From Streptomyces netropsis (GTDB taxonomy: Bacteria > Actinomycetota > Actinomycetes > Streptomycetales > Streptomycetaceae), in assembly GCF_014203545.1 (NCBI RefSeq), contig NZ_JACHJG010000001.1:434001-498000 (forward strand): DNA of 64,000 nucleotides, written 5' to 3'. Below, piece after piece: positions 43,427 through 52,001 of the stretch. Within the stretch, counting starts at the first letter, position 1. Each line of letters starts with the position of its first letter. A program made the position numbers and the translations under genes. The notes beneath the pieces were generated by a model. It was given only the letters and a program-made list of their open reading frames with translations, searched no databases and had not been told where the DNA came from.

Positions 43427-44638
43427 GTGCCTGAGTCCTCGGAGCGCGGCAGGTCCGGGCGACTGGACCCGGAGCCCTTCGCGAAGTCGCTCTTGATCCC
43501 CGGGACGGACGGCGGCCCGGCCGTCTCCGTCCCTCCTGCGCATGCCGCCCCCGAATCGGCAGCGATCACCCTGGAGGTCGCCCCCGTGCAGACCCGGACC
43601 CCGACCCTGCCTCAGGCCCCGGCCGACCCGGCCCCGACCGTGCCACGGCAGTCCGAGCCACCCGCGTCCGAGACCTTCGCCGACGAGGCGGCCCCGGAGC
43701 CGGCGGTGCGGGCGGCCGACACCGGTGGCCCGTCCTCCGACCTCTTCCGCCAGTACCTCCGCGAGATCGGCCGCATCCCCCTGCTCTCCGCTGCCGAGGA
43801 GGTGGAGCTGGCCCGCCGCGTCGAAGCCGGGCTCTTCGCCGAGGAGAAGCTCGGCAGTACCCCCGACCTCGACTCCCAACTCGCCCTCGACCTCGACCGG
43901 TTGGTGGTCCTCGGCCGGATGGCCAAGCGCCGGCTCATCGAGGCGAACCTGCGCCTCGTCGTCTCCGTGGCCAAGCGCTACATCGGCCGCGGGCTGACCA
44001 TGCTCGACCTCGTGCAGGAGGGAAACCTCGGGCTGATCAGGGCCGTTGAGAAGTTCGACTACGCCCGGGGCTACAAGTTCTCGACGTACGCCACCTGGTG
44101 GATCCGCCAGGCCATGTCCCGGGCGCTGGCCGACCAGGCCCGTACGATCCGGGTCCCCGTCCACGTCGTGGAGTTGATCAACCGCGTGGTGCGGGTCCAG
44201 CGCCGCATGCTCCAGGAGCGCGGCTACGAACCCACCGCCGAGGAGGTCGCCGCCTACCTCGACCTCTCCGAGGAGCGGGTCAGCGAAGTCCTGCGCCTCG
44301 CCCAGGAACCCGTCTCGTTGCACGCCCCCGTGGGCGAGGAGGACGACGTCGCGCTCGGCGACCTGATCGAGGACGGCGACGCCGCCTCCCCCGTCGAATC
44401 GGCCGCGTTCCTGCTGCTGCGCGAACACCTGGAAGCCGTCCTGTCCACCCTGGGCGAGCGCGAGCGCAAGGTCGTGCAGCTGCGCTACGGACTGATGGAC
44501 GGGCGTCCCCGCACCCTGGAGGAGATCGGCCGGATCTTCGGTGTCACCCGCGAACGCATCCGCCAGATCGAGTCCAAGACCCTCAACAAGCTCCGCGACC
44601 ACGCCTTCGCCGACCAGCTCCGGGGCTACCTGGACTGA
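43427..44638 (+). CDS. hrdA: RNA polymerase principal-like sigma factor (HrdA-type, group 2)
   Basis: 403 residues from GTG 43427; earlier in-frame starts exist. A ~95-residue acidic/Pro-rich N-terminus is followed by sigma regions 1.2 ([29 protein letters not shown]), 2 ([35 protein letters not shown]...[14 protein letters not shown]), 3 and 4.2 ([18 protein letters not shown]). It lacks the very long N-terminus of HrdB. In Streptomyces the HrdA gene lies near dnaG, which with length supports this symbol over HrdC/HrdD. No anti-sigma gene is present. The 261-bp gap before it (43166-43426) has no other gene. Confidence 0.9.
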   Translation: MPESSERGRSGRLDPEPFAKSLLIPGTDGGPAVSVPPAHAAPESAAITLEVAPVQTRTPTLPQAPADPAPTVPRQSEPPASETFADEAAPEPAVRAADTGGPSSDLFRQYLREIGRIPLLSAAEEVELARRVEAGLFAEEKLGSTPDLDSQLALDLDRLVVLGRMAKRRLIEANLRLVVSVAKRYIGRGLTMLDLVQEGNLGLIRAVEKFDYARGYKFSTYATWWIRQAMSRALADQARTIRVPVHVVELINRVVRVQRRMLQERGYEPTAEEVAAYLDLSEERVSEVLRLAQEPVSLHAPVGEEDDVALGDLIEDGDAASPVESAAFLLLREHLEAVLSTLGERERKVVQLRYGLMDGRPRTLEEIGRIFGVTRERIRQIESKTLNKLRDHAFADQLRGYLD

Positions 44639-44640
44639 CG

Positions 44641-44660
44641 GCCCGCACCGGACGGCGGGC
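44641..44660. terminator. Short bidirectional hairpin between sigma factor and kinase genes
   Basis: gcccgc / gcgggc with an eight-base loop lies in the 28-bp gap between two convergent genes. No U-tract. Confidence 0.45.
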
Positions 44661-44666
44661 GCCGCC

Positions 44667-46103
44667 TCACGCGCCGCCCTGGAAGGCCCCGGGGTGGGTC
44701 TGCTCGCGCACGGTCACGTACTGCTGCCGCACGGCCTGCCCCACCGCCAGATCCTCACCCGGCTCGAACGCCTGGCTGGCCGCGGCCGGCCAGCGCGGCG
44801 GCTCGAGGTGCGACATCACGCCCTGCTGGACGCCCAGCGCCCACGCGGCCTGCCGGGCCGCGCCCAGCGCCGCGTAGTCCGCCGCCTGCGGGACGACGAC
44901 CTGAGCGCCGAACAGCGTCGGCGCCACGGCCTGCACGGCCGGCAGCTCGGCCGCGGCACCCAGCAGGAAGACCCGGCGCACGTCGACGCCGCGCCCGCGC
45001 AGCACGTCCAGGGCGTCCGTGAGCCCGCACAGCATGCCCTCGAAGGCGGCCCGCGCCAGATGCTCCGGCTTCATGCTCTCGCGGCGCAGCCCCGCCAGCG
45101 TCCCGGCGGTGTGCGGCAGATGCGGGGTGCGCTCGCCCTCCAGATACGGCAGCAGCACCAGCCCGTACGCGCCGGGCGTGGACCGCAGTGCCAGCTCGGA
45201 CAGCCCGTTCAGATCCGTACCGAGGATCTCGGCCGTGCCGCGCAGCACCCGTACCGCGTTGAGCGTGTGCACCACCGGCAGATGGCGCCCGGTCGCGTCC
45301 GCGAACGAGGTGATCGTGCCCGTGGGGTCCACCAGCGCCTCGTGGTGCACGGCGAAGACCGAGCCCGACGCGCCCAGCGAGATCACCGCGTCGCCGGGGC
45401 CGACGCCCAGCCCGAAGGCCGCCGCCATCGTCTCGCCCGTCCCGGCGGAGATCAGCAGGCCCTCCGGGGTGTGCCCGGCGGGCTCGGCGGGGTGCAGCAC
45501 GTCGGGCAGCGCCGCCTGGCGGCCCAGCGCCAGCTCCACGAGATCCGGCCGCCAGCTGCCGGTCGCCGCCGACCAGTAGCCGGTCGAGGACGCGGCACCG
45601 CGGTCGGTCGTACGCCGCACGGGGCGCCCGAGCAGCTGCCACACCAGCCACTCGTGGGGCTGCATCAGCGCGGCCGCCCGCGTCGCCGATTCCGGTTCGT
45701 TGCGCGCCAGCCACCGCAGCTTCGCCACGGACTGCCCGGCCTGCGGCACCGACCCGACGGCCTCCGCCCACGCGGCCCGGCCGCCGAGCGCGTCGGTCAG
45801 ATCGGCCGCAGCCGCCTGCACACGCCGGTCGTTGCCGAGCATCGCGGGCCGTACGAGCACCCCGCCGGCGTCCAGCACGAGCAGCCCGTGCTGCTGCGCG
45901 GAGACGCCGATGGCCTGCACCCCCTCCAGCAGTCCGCCCGCGGCGGCCTCGCCGAGCGAGACCAGCCACGCCTGCGGATCACCCTCGGGGCCCGTCGTCG
46001 GATGCGGGGCGTAGCCCTGCCTGAGCACGGTGCCCGTCTCCGCGTCGCAGACGACGATTCTCGTGCTCTCGGTGGAACTGTCCAGCCCCGCGACTATGCC
46101 CAT
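44667..46103 (-). CDS. xylB: FGGY carbohydrate kinase (xylulokinase-like)
   Basis: 478 residues from ATG 46103. FGGY kinase landmarks: GLDSSTESTRIVVCD (phosphate 1), GVSAQQHGLLVLDAGG, DRGAASSTGYWS, and the C-terminal GAAAELPAVQAVAPTLFGAQVVVP with AALGAARQAAW. The AQQHGLV segment with its xylulose-contacting residues favours D-xylulokinase over glycerol kinase. No xylA or xyl transporter is adjacent. It is convergent with the sigma factor gene. Confidence 0.88.
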   Translation of the reverse strand: MGIVAGLDSSTESTRIVVCDAETGTVLRQGYAPHPTTGPEGDPQAWLVSLGEAAAGGLLEGVQAIGVSAQQHGLLVLDAGGVLVRPAMLGNDRRVQAAAADLTDALGGRAAWAEAVGSVPQAGQSVAKLRWLARNEPESATRAAALMQPHEWLVWQLLGRPVRRTTDRGAASSTGYWSAATGSWRPDLVELALGRQAALPDVLHPAEPAGHTPEGLLISAGTGETMAAAFGLGVGPGDAVISLGASGSVFAVHHEALVDPTGTITSFADATGRHLPVVHTLNAVRVLRGTAEILGTDLNGLSELALRSTPGAYGLVLLPYLEGERTPHLPHTAGTLAGLRRESMKPEHLARAAFEGMLCGLTDALDVLRGRGVDVRRVFLLGAAAELPAVQAVAPTLFGAQVVVPQAADYAALGAARQAAWALGVQQGVMSHLEPPRWPAAASQAFEPGEDLAVGQAVRQQYVTVREQTHPGAFQGGA

Positions 46104-46145
46104 GCGGAGGATGATGCCAAATCCCCGGCGCCCGTCCGTCATCGG

Positions 46146-46433
46146 TCAGGTGTTGGTGGTGCCCCAGTCGTCCTCGTTCTCCTGACCCTTCTCGCGCAGG
46201 CCGCGAATCCGGTCCGAGATCGAGGTCGGCAGGCGCTCACCGAGGCTGTGGATCGCCGTGGCCGTCATGGCCCGGCCGTTCTGTGCGGCGGACTCCGCCG
46301 TATTGCGCACCGCGGGGTTCTGCGCGACCCGCTGCGCGCCCTTGCGCAGCTGTTCGTAGCGCTCACGCCCGGCCCGTGCGCCGAGTACGTACCCGACGGC
46401 CGCACCGATGATGAACGTCAGCCGGTAGCGCAT
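46146..46433 (-). CDS. YtxH-like small membrane protein
   Basis: 95 residues from ATG 46433. A short glycine-rich membrane segment (FIIGAAVGYVLGARAGRERYEQLRKGAQRV) followed by a charged helical tail is typical of YtxH/DUF948-type general stress proteins. The frame continues to 46538, but the N-terminal segment starting MRYRLTF is the conserved one. Function unknown. Confidence 0.8.
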   Translation of the reverse strand: MRYRLTFIIGAAVGYVLGARAGRERYEQLRKGAQRVAQNPAVRNTAESAAQNGRAMTATAIHSLGERLPTSISDRIRGLREKGQENEDDWGTTNT

Positions 46434-46677
46434 CGCGCTCCACCCTTCCCTCGGATCCCGCAGACCCTGACGACCCTCATGACCCTTGCGCCCCGCCGAG
46501 CCCCGCGCGTGTCGGCGGGGGCCGTGGGGGCTGTGCACCGCCTACCCGTCGGACCCGAAGGTCACTCACGGCATACCGATTGGCGGAGCACCCCCCTGCT
46601 TGCGCTAATGTATGTGTCGCAGCGAGCGCACGCCGCCCGGGAGACCGGAAGGCAGAGCATTCGAGGCACCGCAGCAA

Positions 46678-46750
46678 TCCCCTGTAGCTCAATTGGCAGA
46701 GCAGCCGACTGTTAATCGGCAGGTTACTGGTTCGAGTCCAGTCGGGGGAG
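46678..46750 (+). tRNA. tRNA-Asn (GTT), copy 1
   Basis: 73 nt. Acceptor arms TCCCCTG / CGGGGGA pair (one G-U), the D-loop is regular, the anticodon loop ctGTTaa reads GTT, and the T-arm is actggttcgagtccagt. CCA is not encoded. Copy 2 begins five bases later and is identical. Confidence 0.97.
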
Positions 46751-46755
46751 CGCAG

Positions 46756-46828
46756 TCCCCTGTAGCTCAATTGGCAGAGCAGCCGACTGTTAATCGGCAG
46801 GTTACTGGTTCGAGTCCAGTCGGGGGAG
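46756..46828 (+). tRNA. tRNA-Asn (GTT), copy 2
   Basis: Identical over 73 nt to the copy at 46678 with a five-base spacer, i.e. a 78-bp tandem duplication. A terminator follows ten bases after its end. Confidence 0.97.
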
Positions 46829-46837
46829 CAGTGAAGG

Positions 46838-46863
46838 AAGGGCCCCTACGGGGGCCCTTTTTT
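46838..46863 (+). terminator. Rho-independent terminator of the tRNA-Asn pair
   Basis: Stem aagggcccc / ggggccctt with a tacg loop and a following run of T. Confidence 0.92.
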
Positions 46864-47008
46864 CATGCCCGGGGGGAACCATCCATGCGTGATCGAAGTC
46901 CTCATGGGCAGGCTGGTCACGCAAAGCGGACCCTCAGGGGCAGCAGATCGTATGAGCAGCTATGCTGCGGCAGACGGCGCGCACAGATGTGCGCGACGCG
47001 CCGTGAAT

Positions 47009-47082
47009 GGGGCGGTAGCTCAGCCGGTTAGAGCAGCGGACTCATAATCCGTCGGCCGTGGGTTCGAGTCCCACCCGCCCCA
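47009..47082 (+). tRNA. tRNA with CAT anticodon (elongator Met, or Ile2)
   Basis: 74 nt plus an encoded CCA at 47083-47085. Acceptor GGGGCGG / CCGCCCC is perfect and the anticodon loop is ctCATaa. CAT may be read as Met or, if C34 is lysidinylated, as Ile; sequence alone does not settle it. It is not an initiator because the first acceptor pair is matched. Confidence 0.92.
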
Positions 47083-47354
47083 CCACACGGTTCCAGGAAG
47101 AAACGTTCTGACTTGCGATGTCGACGCCCCGGCCGGGTTTTCCCGGCCGGGGCGTCGCGCATCCGGGGCGTGTTCGCGCCCCCTGCCCGCGCCCTCCGGG
47201 GCCCCTCCGGCGCTCTCGTGGACCCTTTCGCGCCGGTGTGGCGCACATCGCACCACCGTCCGCCGCCGGCTTGGCACACTGAGTCCGCGAGATCACGACA
47301 GCGTGGGGGCCCGGCTCGGGCGCGTCGTGGCCGGAACGACGACGGGCGGGGTGC

Positions 47355-49550
47355 GTGGACTTCATCGGCAACGGCATTTCCGGCGGCACCTTCTCCGGGA
47401 CGGTCATCCAGGCGCAGAACGTGCACTGGGGGCAGGCGGCTCCCGTCCGCACGCCCCGGATGCTGCTGCCCGAGCCGGAGGAGTTCGTCGACCGCGCCGC
47501 TCCCCGCGCGAAGCTCGACGACCTGCTGGCCGGACGGGACGACCGGAGAGCCCCGCGGATCGTGGTCATCACCGGCATCCCGGGCATCGGCAAGACCGCC
47601 GTCGCGCTGCGCTGGCTCTACGACGTGCGTGACGCCTTCCCCGGCGGCCAGTTCTACGCGGACATGAGCCCGCAGGGCCCGCGCTCCCCGATCGATCCGG
47701 TGAGCGTGCTCGAGACCTTCGTCGGCCAGCTGGGCACCCCGCGGGAGGAGCGACCCACCGGTCTGGCCGAACTGTCGGCGTACTTCCGGTCCCTGACGGC
47801 CGACGAGCCGAGCCTCATGCTCCTCGACAACGTCGTCGTCCCGGCGCAGGTCCGCCCCCTGCTGCCCGGGGCGCCCGGCAGCGTCGTGGTCGTGACCAGC
47901 CGCAATCGGCTCACCGGCCTGAGCGTCTCGCAGCCCGGACCGGACTACGTGACGCTGGACGCCCTGGACGACGACGCCTGCGCGCAACTGTTCGGCCCCG
48001 TCGCCGAGGACGGCCCGGACGGCGGGCACGACGGCGGGCAGGCGCTGCGCGAAGTGATCCGCGCCTGCGCCGGGCTGCCGCTGGCGGTCCGCATCGCGCG
48101 CGTACGCGCGGCGGAAGGGGCGGAGGCGCTGCGCGAGCTCGCGGACGAGCTCGCCGATCCGCAGACCGTATGGGAGGCGCTGTCCGTGGCCGACGAGATC
48201 CCCTACCCCAAGGTCCTCGACGTCGCCTACTCCGCCCTGGACGAGGGAGCGGCGGCGGTCTGGCGGATGCTCGGCGGACACCCCACCGGCGAGTTCGCGG
48301 GCGACCTGGTGAAGCGGCTGGGCGGCGACGGCCGCGCCGGGGCCAAGGCGTTACGGACCCTCGTGCACGAGCGGCTGCTGGAGCCCTCCACGGCCGGCCG
48401 CTACCGCATGAACGGCCTGGTCCACGCCTACGCGCGCAGGCTGCTGGACGAGACGCCCCCGGACGCCGCGGCGGGCGCGCCGGCTCCGTCCGACACGGCC
48501 ACGGACGCGATCATCGACTGGTACCTGGAGCGGGCCGCGGCGGCCGAGTCCCTCGTCTCCGACCGGTGGCGCTTCGGCTCCCGCTTCACCCACCCGGCCC
48601 GGCCGGCCGCGGTCTTCGAGAGCGAGGCGGCGGCCCTGGACGCACTGGAGCCGGACGGGGAGAACGCGGCCGCCGTGGTCGCACTCGCCGCCCGCACCGG
48701 CCGCTCCACGCTCACCTGCGAACTCGCCGAGGCGCTGCGGGGCTTCTTCTTCCGCCGGAAGTACCACACACGCTGGATCGGCGTGTGCGAGCAGGCCCTC
48801 GAAGCGGCCGGGCGGCTGCGCGACGACCTCGTCCTCGCCCGGATGCACTACGAGACCGCCTTCGCGCTGTACGACCGCGCGGGTGACGGCGACAACGACG
48901 CCGCGCGGCACCACTACGAGCGGGCGCGCGCCCTCGCGACCGGCATCGGACACGCGCGCACCGCGTCCTCCGTGCTGGAGGGCCTGGGGCAGCTCGCGCT
49001 CCGCGAAGGCCGCCCCCACGACGCGATCACCCTGTTCCGCGAGGCCGCCACCGCGCTCGGCGACATCGAGCACCCACGGGGGCGCGCCCTGCTGGAGTAC
49101 CACCGGGGCCGCGCCCACAGCGCCGCCCACGACCACGCGGAGGCGGCGCGGCTGCTGCTGAACGCCCGCCGCCTGTTCGCGTCCCTGACCGACCGCCACG
49201 ACCCCGCCGTCGCCCGCCCGGACCGCTACAACGAGGCCCGCGCCCTCACCCGCTACGCGGAAGCCCGCCTCCGGGCCGACCGCCCCGACGAGGCGCTGGC
49301 GGGGCTCGACGAGGCGATGGCCCTGTTCCCGCCCCGCGTCGCCCCGAAGGAGCGGGCGGACGCGGTACTGCTGCGGGGCGACGTCCTGGCCGCGAGCGGC
49401 GATCACGAGGGCGCTCACCGGGAGTGGCGGGCGGCGCTGGAGACCTACACGGGCATCGGCAGCGTGAAGGCGGCGGCGGTGCGTTTGCGACTGGCCGCGG
49501 ACGATGACGGCGCGTCTGCCGGTGGGCCTGCGGCCGGCTCGGGTTCGTAG
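47355..49550 (+). CDS. NLR-like NB-ARC/TPR protein with N-terminal amyloid-signalling-like motif
   Basis: 731 residues from GTG 47355. The first ~25 residues (NGISGGTFSGTVIQAQNVH) match the G-x-V/I-x-Q-A style of bacterial amyloid signalling sequences found at the ends of NLR-type proteins. Then an NB-ARC ATPase: P-loop GIPGIGKTAVA (~75), Walker B LMLLDNV, VVVTSRNRL, GLPLAV and an MHD-like MNGLVHAYA. From ~residue 470 helical TPR repeats run to the end. This is the plan of STAND immune sensors (activation on ligand binding, oligomerisation, effector recruitment). A TTA codon at 48351-48353 suggests bldA control. The 3' end lies in an 86-bp tandem duplication. Confidence 0.85.
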   Translation: MDFIGNGISGGTFSGTVIQAQNVHWGQAAPVRTPRMLLPEPEEFVDRAAPRAKLDDLLAGRDDRRAPRIVVITGIPGIGKTAVALRWLYDVRDAFPGGQFYADMSPQGPRSPIDPVSVLETFVGQLGTPREERPTGLAELSAYFRSLTADEPSLMLLDNVVVPAQVRPLLPGAPGSVVVVTSRNRLTGLSVSQPGPDYVTLDALDDDACAQLFGPVAEDGPDGGHDGGQALREVIRACAGLPLAVRIARVRAAEGAEALRELADELADPQTVWEALSVADEIPYPKVLDVAYSALDEGAAAVWRMLGGHPTGEFAGDLVKRLGGDGRAGAKALRTLVHERLLEPSTAGRYRMNGLVHAYARRLLDETPPDAAAGAPAPSDTATDAIIDWYLERAAAAESLVSDRWRFGSRFTHPARPAAVFESEAAALDALEPDGENAAAVVALAARTGRSTLTCELAEALRGFFFRRKYHTRWIGVCEQALEAAGRLRDDLVLARMHYETAFALYDRAGDGDNDAARHHYERARALATGIGHARTASSVLEGLGQLALREGRPHDAITLFREAATALGDIEHPRGRALLEYHRGRAHSAAHDHAEAARLLLNARRLFASLTDRHDPAVARPDRYNEARALTRYAEARLRADRPDEALAGLDEAMALFPPRVAPKERADAVLLRGDVLAASGDHEGAHREWRAALETYTGIGSVKAAAVRLRLAADDDGASAGGPAAGSGS

Positions 49551-49678
49551 GGCGGGGCGTGTCTTCTGATCTCGACGGTGGCGTCGTCGGGTGACCGGCT
49601 TGTGCCGGTGGGCCTGCGGCCTGCTCGGGTCTGTAGGGCGGGGCGTGTCTCCTGATCCCGGCTGTGGCTTCGTCCGGA
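49517..49678. repeat. 86-bp-period tandem duplication spanning the NLR gene end
   Basis: Unit 1 (49517-49592) contains the last codons and the stop of the NLR gene; unit 2 (49603-49678) is a near-copy of it. More degenerate related segments (cggtgggtggggg, cttcgtccgg) recur to about 49900. The remainder to 49994 has no gene that I can support. Confidence 0.75.
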
Positions 49679-49994
49679 GACCGACTGGTATCGATGGGTC
49701 GGTGGGTGGGGGCTTGTCGGTGGGTGGGGTGTGTCGACGTCGGTGGTGGGCTGGCCGCCGGTGCTGTGGTTCGGTCGGGTACGTCGGTCGGCGCCGACCG
49801 TGCTTCGTCCGGCGACCGGCCTGTGGCCGATGGGGCGGTGGGTGGGGGCTTTGCGGTGTGGCCGTCGGTGGTGCGGGTTCGTAGGGCAGTCGCGTCCGCC
49901 GCGCCCGGGGTGCCGCTCGGCCGACCGCGTCGGTATGGCGGTCCGGCCGGTGGCTCTTCCCCGGCGGGGCCGCACGGCAGGCGACCGGCCCCCG

Positions 49995-51806
49995 TCAGCC
50001 TCGGCGCACGGCGGCAAGGGTCAGTACGGCGGGCGCCAGGTGGTCACCCGTTCGGACCGTGATCTCGCCCTGCCAGGACGGGCCGAAGCGGGCCAGGCAG
50101 GCGTGGGCGGCGGCCGCCGCGGTCTGGGGCGTGGTCCACCACTGGGGGTCCCGCCAGCGGGCCGTGAGCTCCCGGCCGTCACGCAGGACGAGCCCGCAGT
50201 CCCCCGTCGGACCAGCCGACCCGGCCGGTCCGCCGTCCGTCGGCTCCGGGAAGGCGACCGCGCCGCACCCCGGATACCGGTCGAACAGCGGTCCCGCGCG
50301 TTCCCCCGTGGGCCGCCCCGTCGCGTCGGGGCGGGCCAGGACGACGTCCGCCGTGTGCAGCCAGCGGGTGTCCGGCTCTCCTTCGGCGGCCACGAGGTGG
50401 GGGTCGGGGAGGTGTCCGGCCTCGGCGCCCTGCACCGCCGCGGGGTAGCGGCGGACCGTGACCGTCGCGGTGCCCCCGTCGTGCTCCTCGAAGCGGGCGG
50501 TCACGAACACCGGGGGAGGGGCGGGGTCCCGGCGCCGGTCGTGCGGGCGGCGGGGGATCGCCACGGGCCGGACCACCGCCGGGTCGGCCGGCTCGGGCAG
50601 CCCGAGGTGCTCGTAGAACAGGCCGCGCAGCAGGGCCATCGACCGCATCGGACGGGACGTCACCAGGCCGCCCACCTCGGCCAGCCGTTCGTCGCCGGGC
50701 TGCGTGGCCGCGGCCTCGGCCAGCTGCCCGGCCAGCGGACGCCCCGCCGTGACGCGCGGCAGCAGCCCGCCGAGGAGGTCCATCGGTGAGCCGACCGCCA
50801 CGACGCCGTCGTCGAAGGCGCCCAGCAGGCCGGGAAGGCCCAGCGCGACGCCGTAGAGGGTGACCGAGCCGTGGTCGCCGATGAACGCGTCGGCGGCGAC
50901 CAGGGCGGCCTTCCAGGTGTCCGTCTCGGGGACGGGCAGGACGAGCCCCGCGCGGACGAACGGCGCGAGCCACGTGTGCACCTGCCAACCGCCATGGCCG
51001 TGCCAGGCGTTGGGGTGCACCGCGGCCACCACGCGGTATTCGTCCTGCGGCAGCTCGGCGAGCGCCCGGCGCACCGTGTCGCCGCCCTGCCCGAGGAGGG
51101 AGCGCCGACCCCAGGTCGACGTCAGGACCAGCAATTTCTGGCCGGGGTGTACGCCGAGGGCCGCTCGATAGGCGTCCCGGAACGGGGCGGAGGCCCGTAG
51201 CTGGTCGGCGCAGGGATCGCCGACGACCGTGGCGAAGGGCACCGCGCCGGGGCAGCCGTCGCGCAGGCGTTCGCGTTGTTCGTCGTGGGACAGGACGACG
51301 GCGGAGGGGATCAACCGGCCGTCATGGACCAGCCATTCGTCCGTCAGGCCGAAGGCTCCCGGCTCCCGGCTCCCGGCTCCCGGCTCCCGGCTCCCGGCTC
51401 CCGGCTCCCGGCTCCCGGCTCCCGGCTCCCGGCTGAGCTTTTTATTGTATCCGGCGCCGTGCGGCGCGCATATGAGTGGTGCGGAGATATTCTGCAATTC
51501 CCCGCCGCGGCTGCTGCTGACCGCGAGGTCGAATTTCAGCTCGCACGCCTCGTCCCACGGAACGCACGGCATTTCCCTCGCGGCGATGAATTCGCGCATT
51601 CCCCCGTCGAACGCCGACGAGCCCGTGCAGGTGAAATGCACCTGTATCCGCGTATCGCCTTCGAAGACGGAGAGGAGATCCAGCAGGCGGGTCGCGGAGG
51701 TGACGTTGTGGAGGACGCCGAGGACGTGGTGGGTCGCGCCGACCGTGCGCCAGCGCTCCGGCCCGCCGGGCGCGGCGAGGTGCGTCTGCCCGGGCGGCAC
51801 CGGCAC
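49995..51806 (-). CDS. CDP-glycerol glycerophosphotransferase/glycosyltransferase-like protein with in-frame heptanucleotide repeat
   Basis: 603 residues from GTG 51806; GGGGAGG lies five bases upstream. The N-terminal half (VLGVLHNVTSATRLLDLLSVF, CAPHGAGYNK) and C-terminal half (VLTSTWGRRSLLG, AADAFIGDHGSVTLYGVALGLP) are those of TagF/CDP-glycerol glycerophosphotransferase-fold enzymes, which use activated polyol-phosphate or sugar donors in wall-polymer synthesis. Near residue 125 an 81-bp tract of a 7-bp repeat encodes SREPGAG units between conserved blocks. The tract is in frame here, but one unit gained or lost would truncate the protein within about eleven codons. The frame continues beyond the start for over 1 kb but that part overlaps other genes and is not coding. 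Confidence 0.82.
   Translation of the reverse strand: MPVPPGQTHLAAPGGPERWRTVGATHHVLGVLHNVTSATRLLDLLSVFEGDTRIQVHFTCTGSSAFDGGMREFIAAREMPCVPWDEACELKFDLAVSSSRGGELQNISAPLICAPHGAGYNKKLSREPGAGSREPGAGSREPGAGSREPGAFGLTDEWLVHDGRLIPSAVVLSHDEQRERLRDGCPGAVPFATVVGDPCADQLRASAPFRDAYRAALGVHPGQKLLVLTSTWGRRSLLGQGGDTVRRALAELPQDEYRVVAAVHPNAWHGHGGWQVHTWLAPFVRAGLVLPVPETDTWKAALVAADAFIGDHGSVTLYGVALGLPGLLGAFDDGVVAVGSPMDLLGGLLPRVTAGRPLAGQLAEAAATQPGDERLAEVGGLVTSRPMRSMALLRGLFYEHLGLPEPADPAVVRPVAIPRRPHDRRRDPAPPPVFVTARFEEHDGGTATVTVRRYPAAVQGAEAGHLPDPHLVAAEGEPDTRWLHTADVVLARPDATGRPTGERAGPLFDRYPGCGAVAFPEPTDGGPAGSAGPTGDCGLVLRDGRELTARWRDPQWWTTPQTAAAAAHACLARFGPSWQGEITVRTGDHLAPAVLTLAAVRRG
51354..51434. repeat. Heptanucleotide tandem repeat (GGCTCCC, 11.6 units)
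   Basis: Eleven perfect GGCTCCC units (51354-51430) plus four bases of a twelfth, inside the coding sequence at 49995-51806. Seven is not a multiple of three, so copy-number change shifts the frame. The alternative frames meet TGA at the fourth and eleventh codon after the tract. Confidence 0.97.
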
Positions 51807-52001
51807 CGCGTCCTCCCCATGACGATCGCGTCGGCCGTGGCTCTCCGGACGGCCCCGGCCGACGATACCTTGCGCCTGTTCGGGTGCGGGGCGGTCCCGT
51901 TCGGCGGCTTTCGGATGCCGTCCGCGCGGGCCGGTGATTGTCTGCCAGGGGTAGGGAGGACATTCCTTCCGGAAGCTTCCGCGAGTTCGAAGGAGCCCGT
52001 C

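Noticed and set aside
46678..47085. tRNA-based attachment site of an integrative element
   Set aside because: No partial tRNA copy at another position and no integrase within the window; the second tRNA-Asn is a complete tandem duplicate.
51354..51434. CRISPR array
   Set aside because: The units are contiguous 7-mers without spacers and lie within a coding frame.
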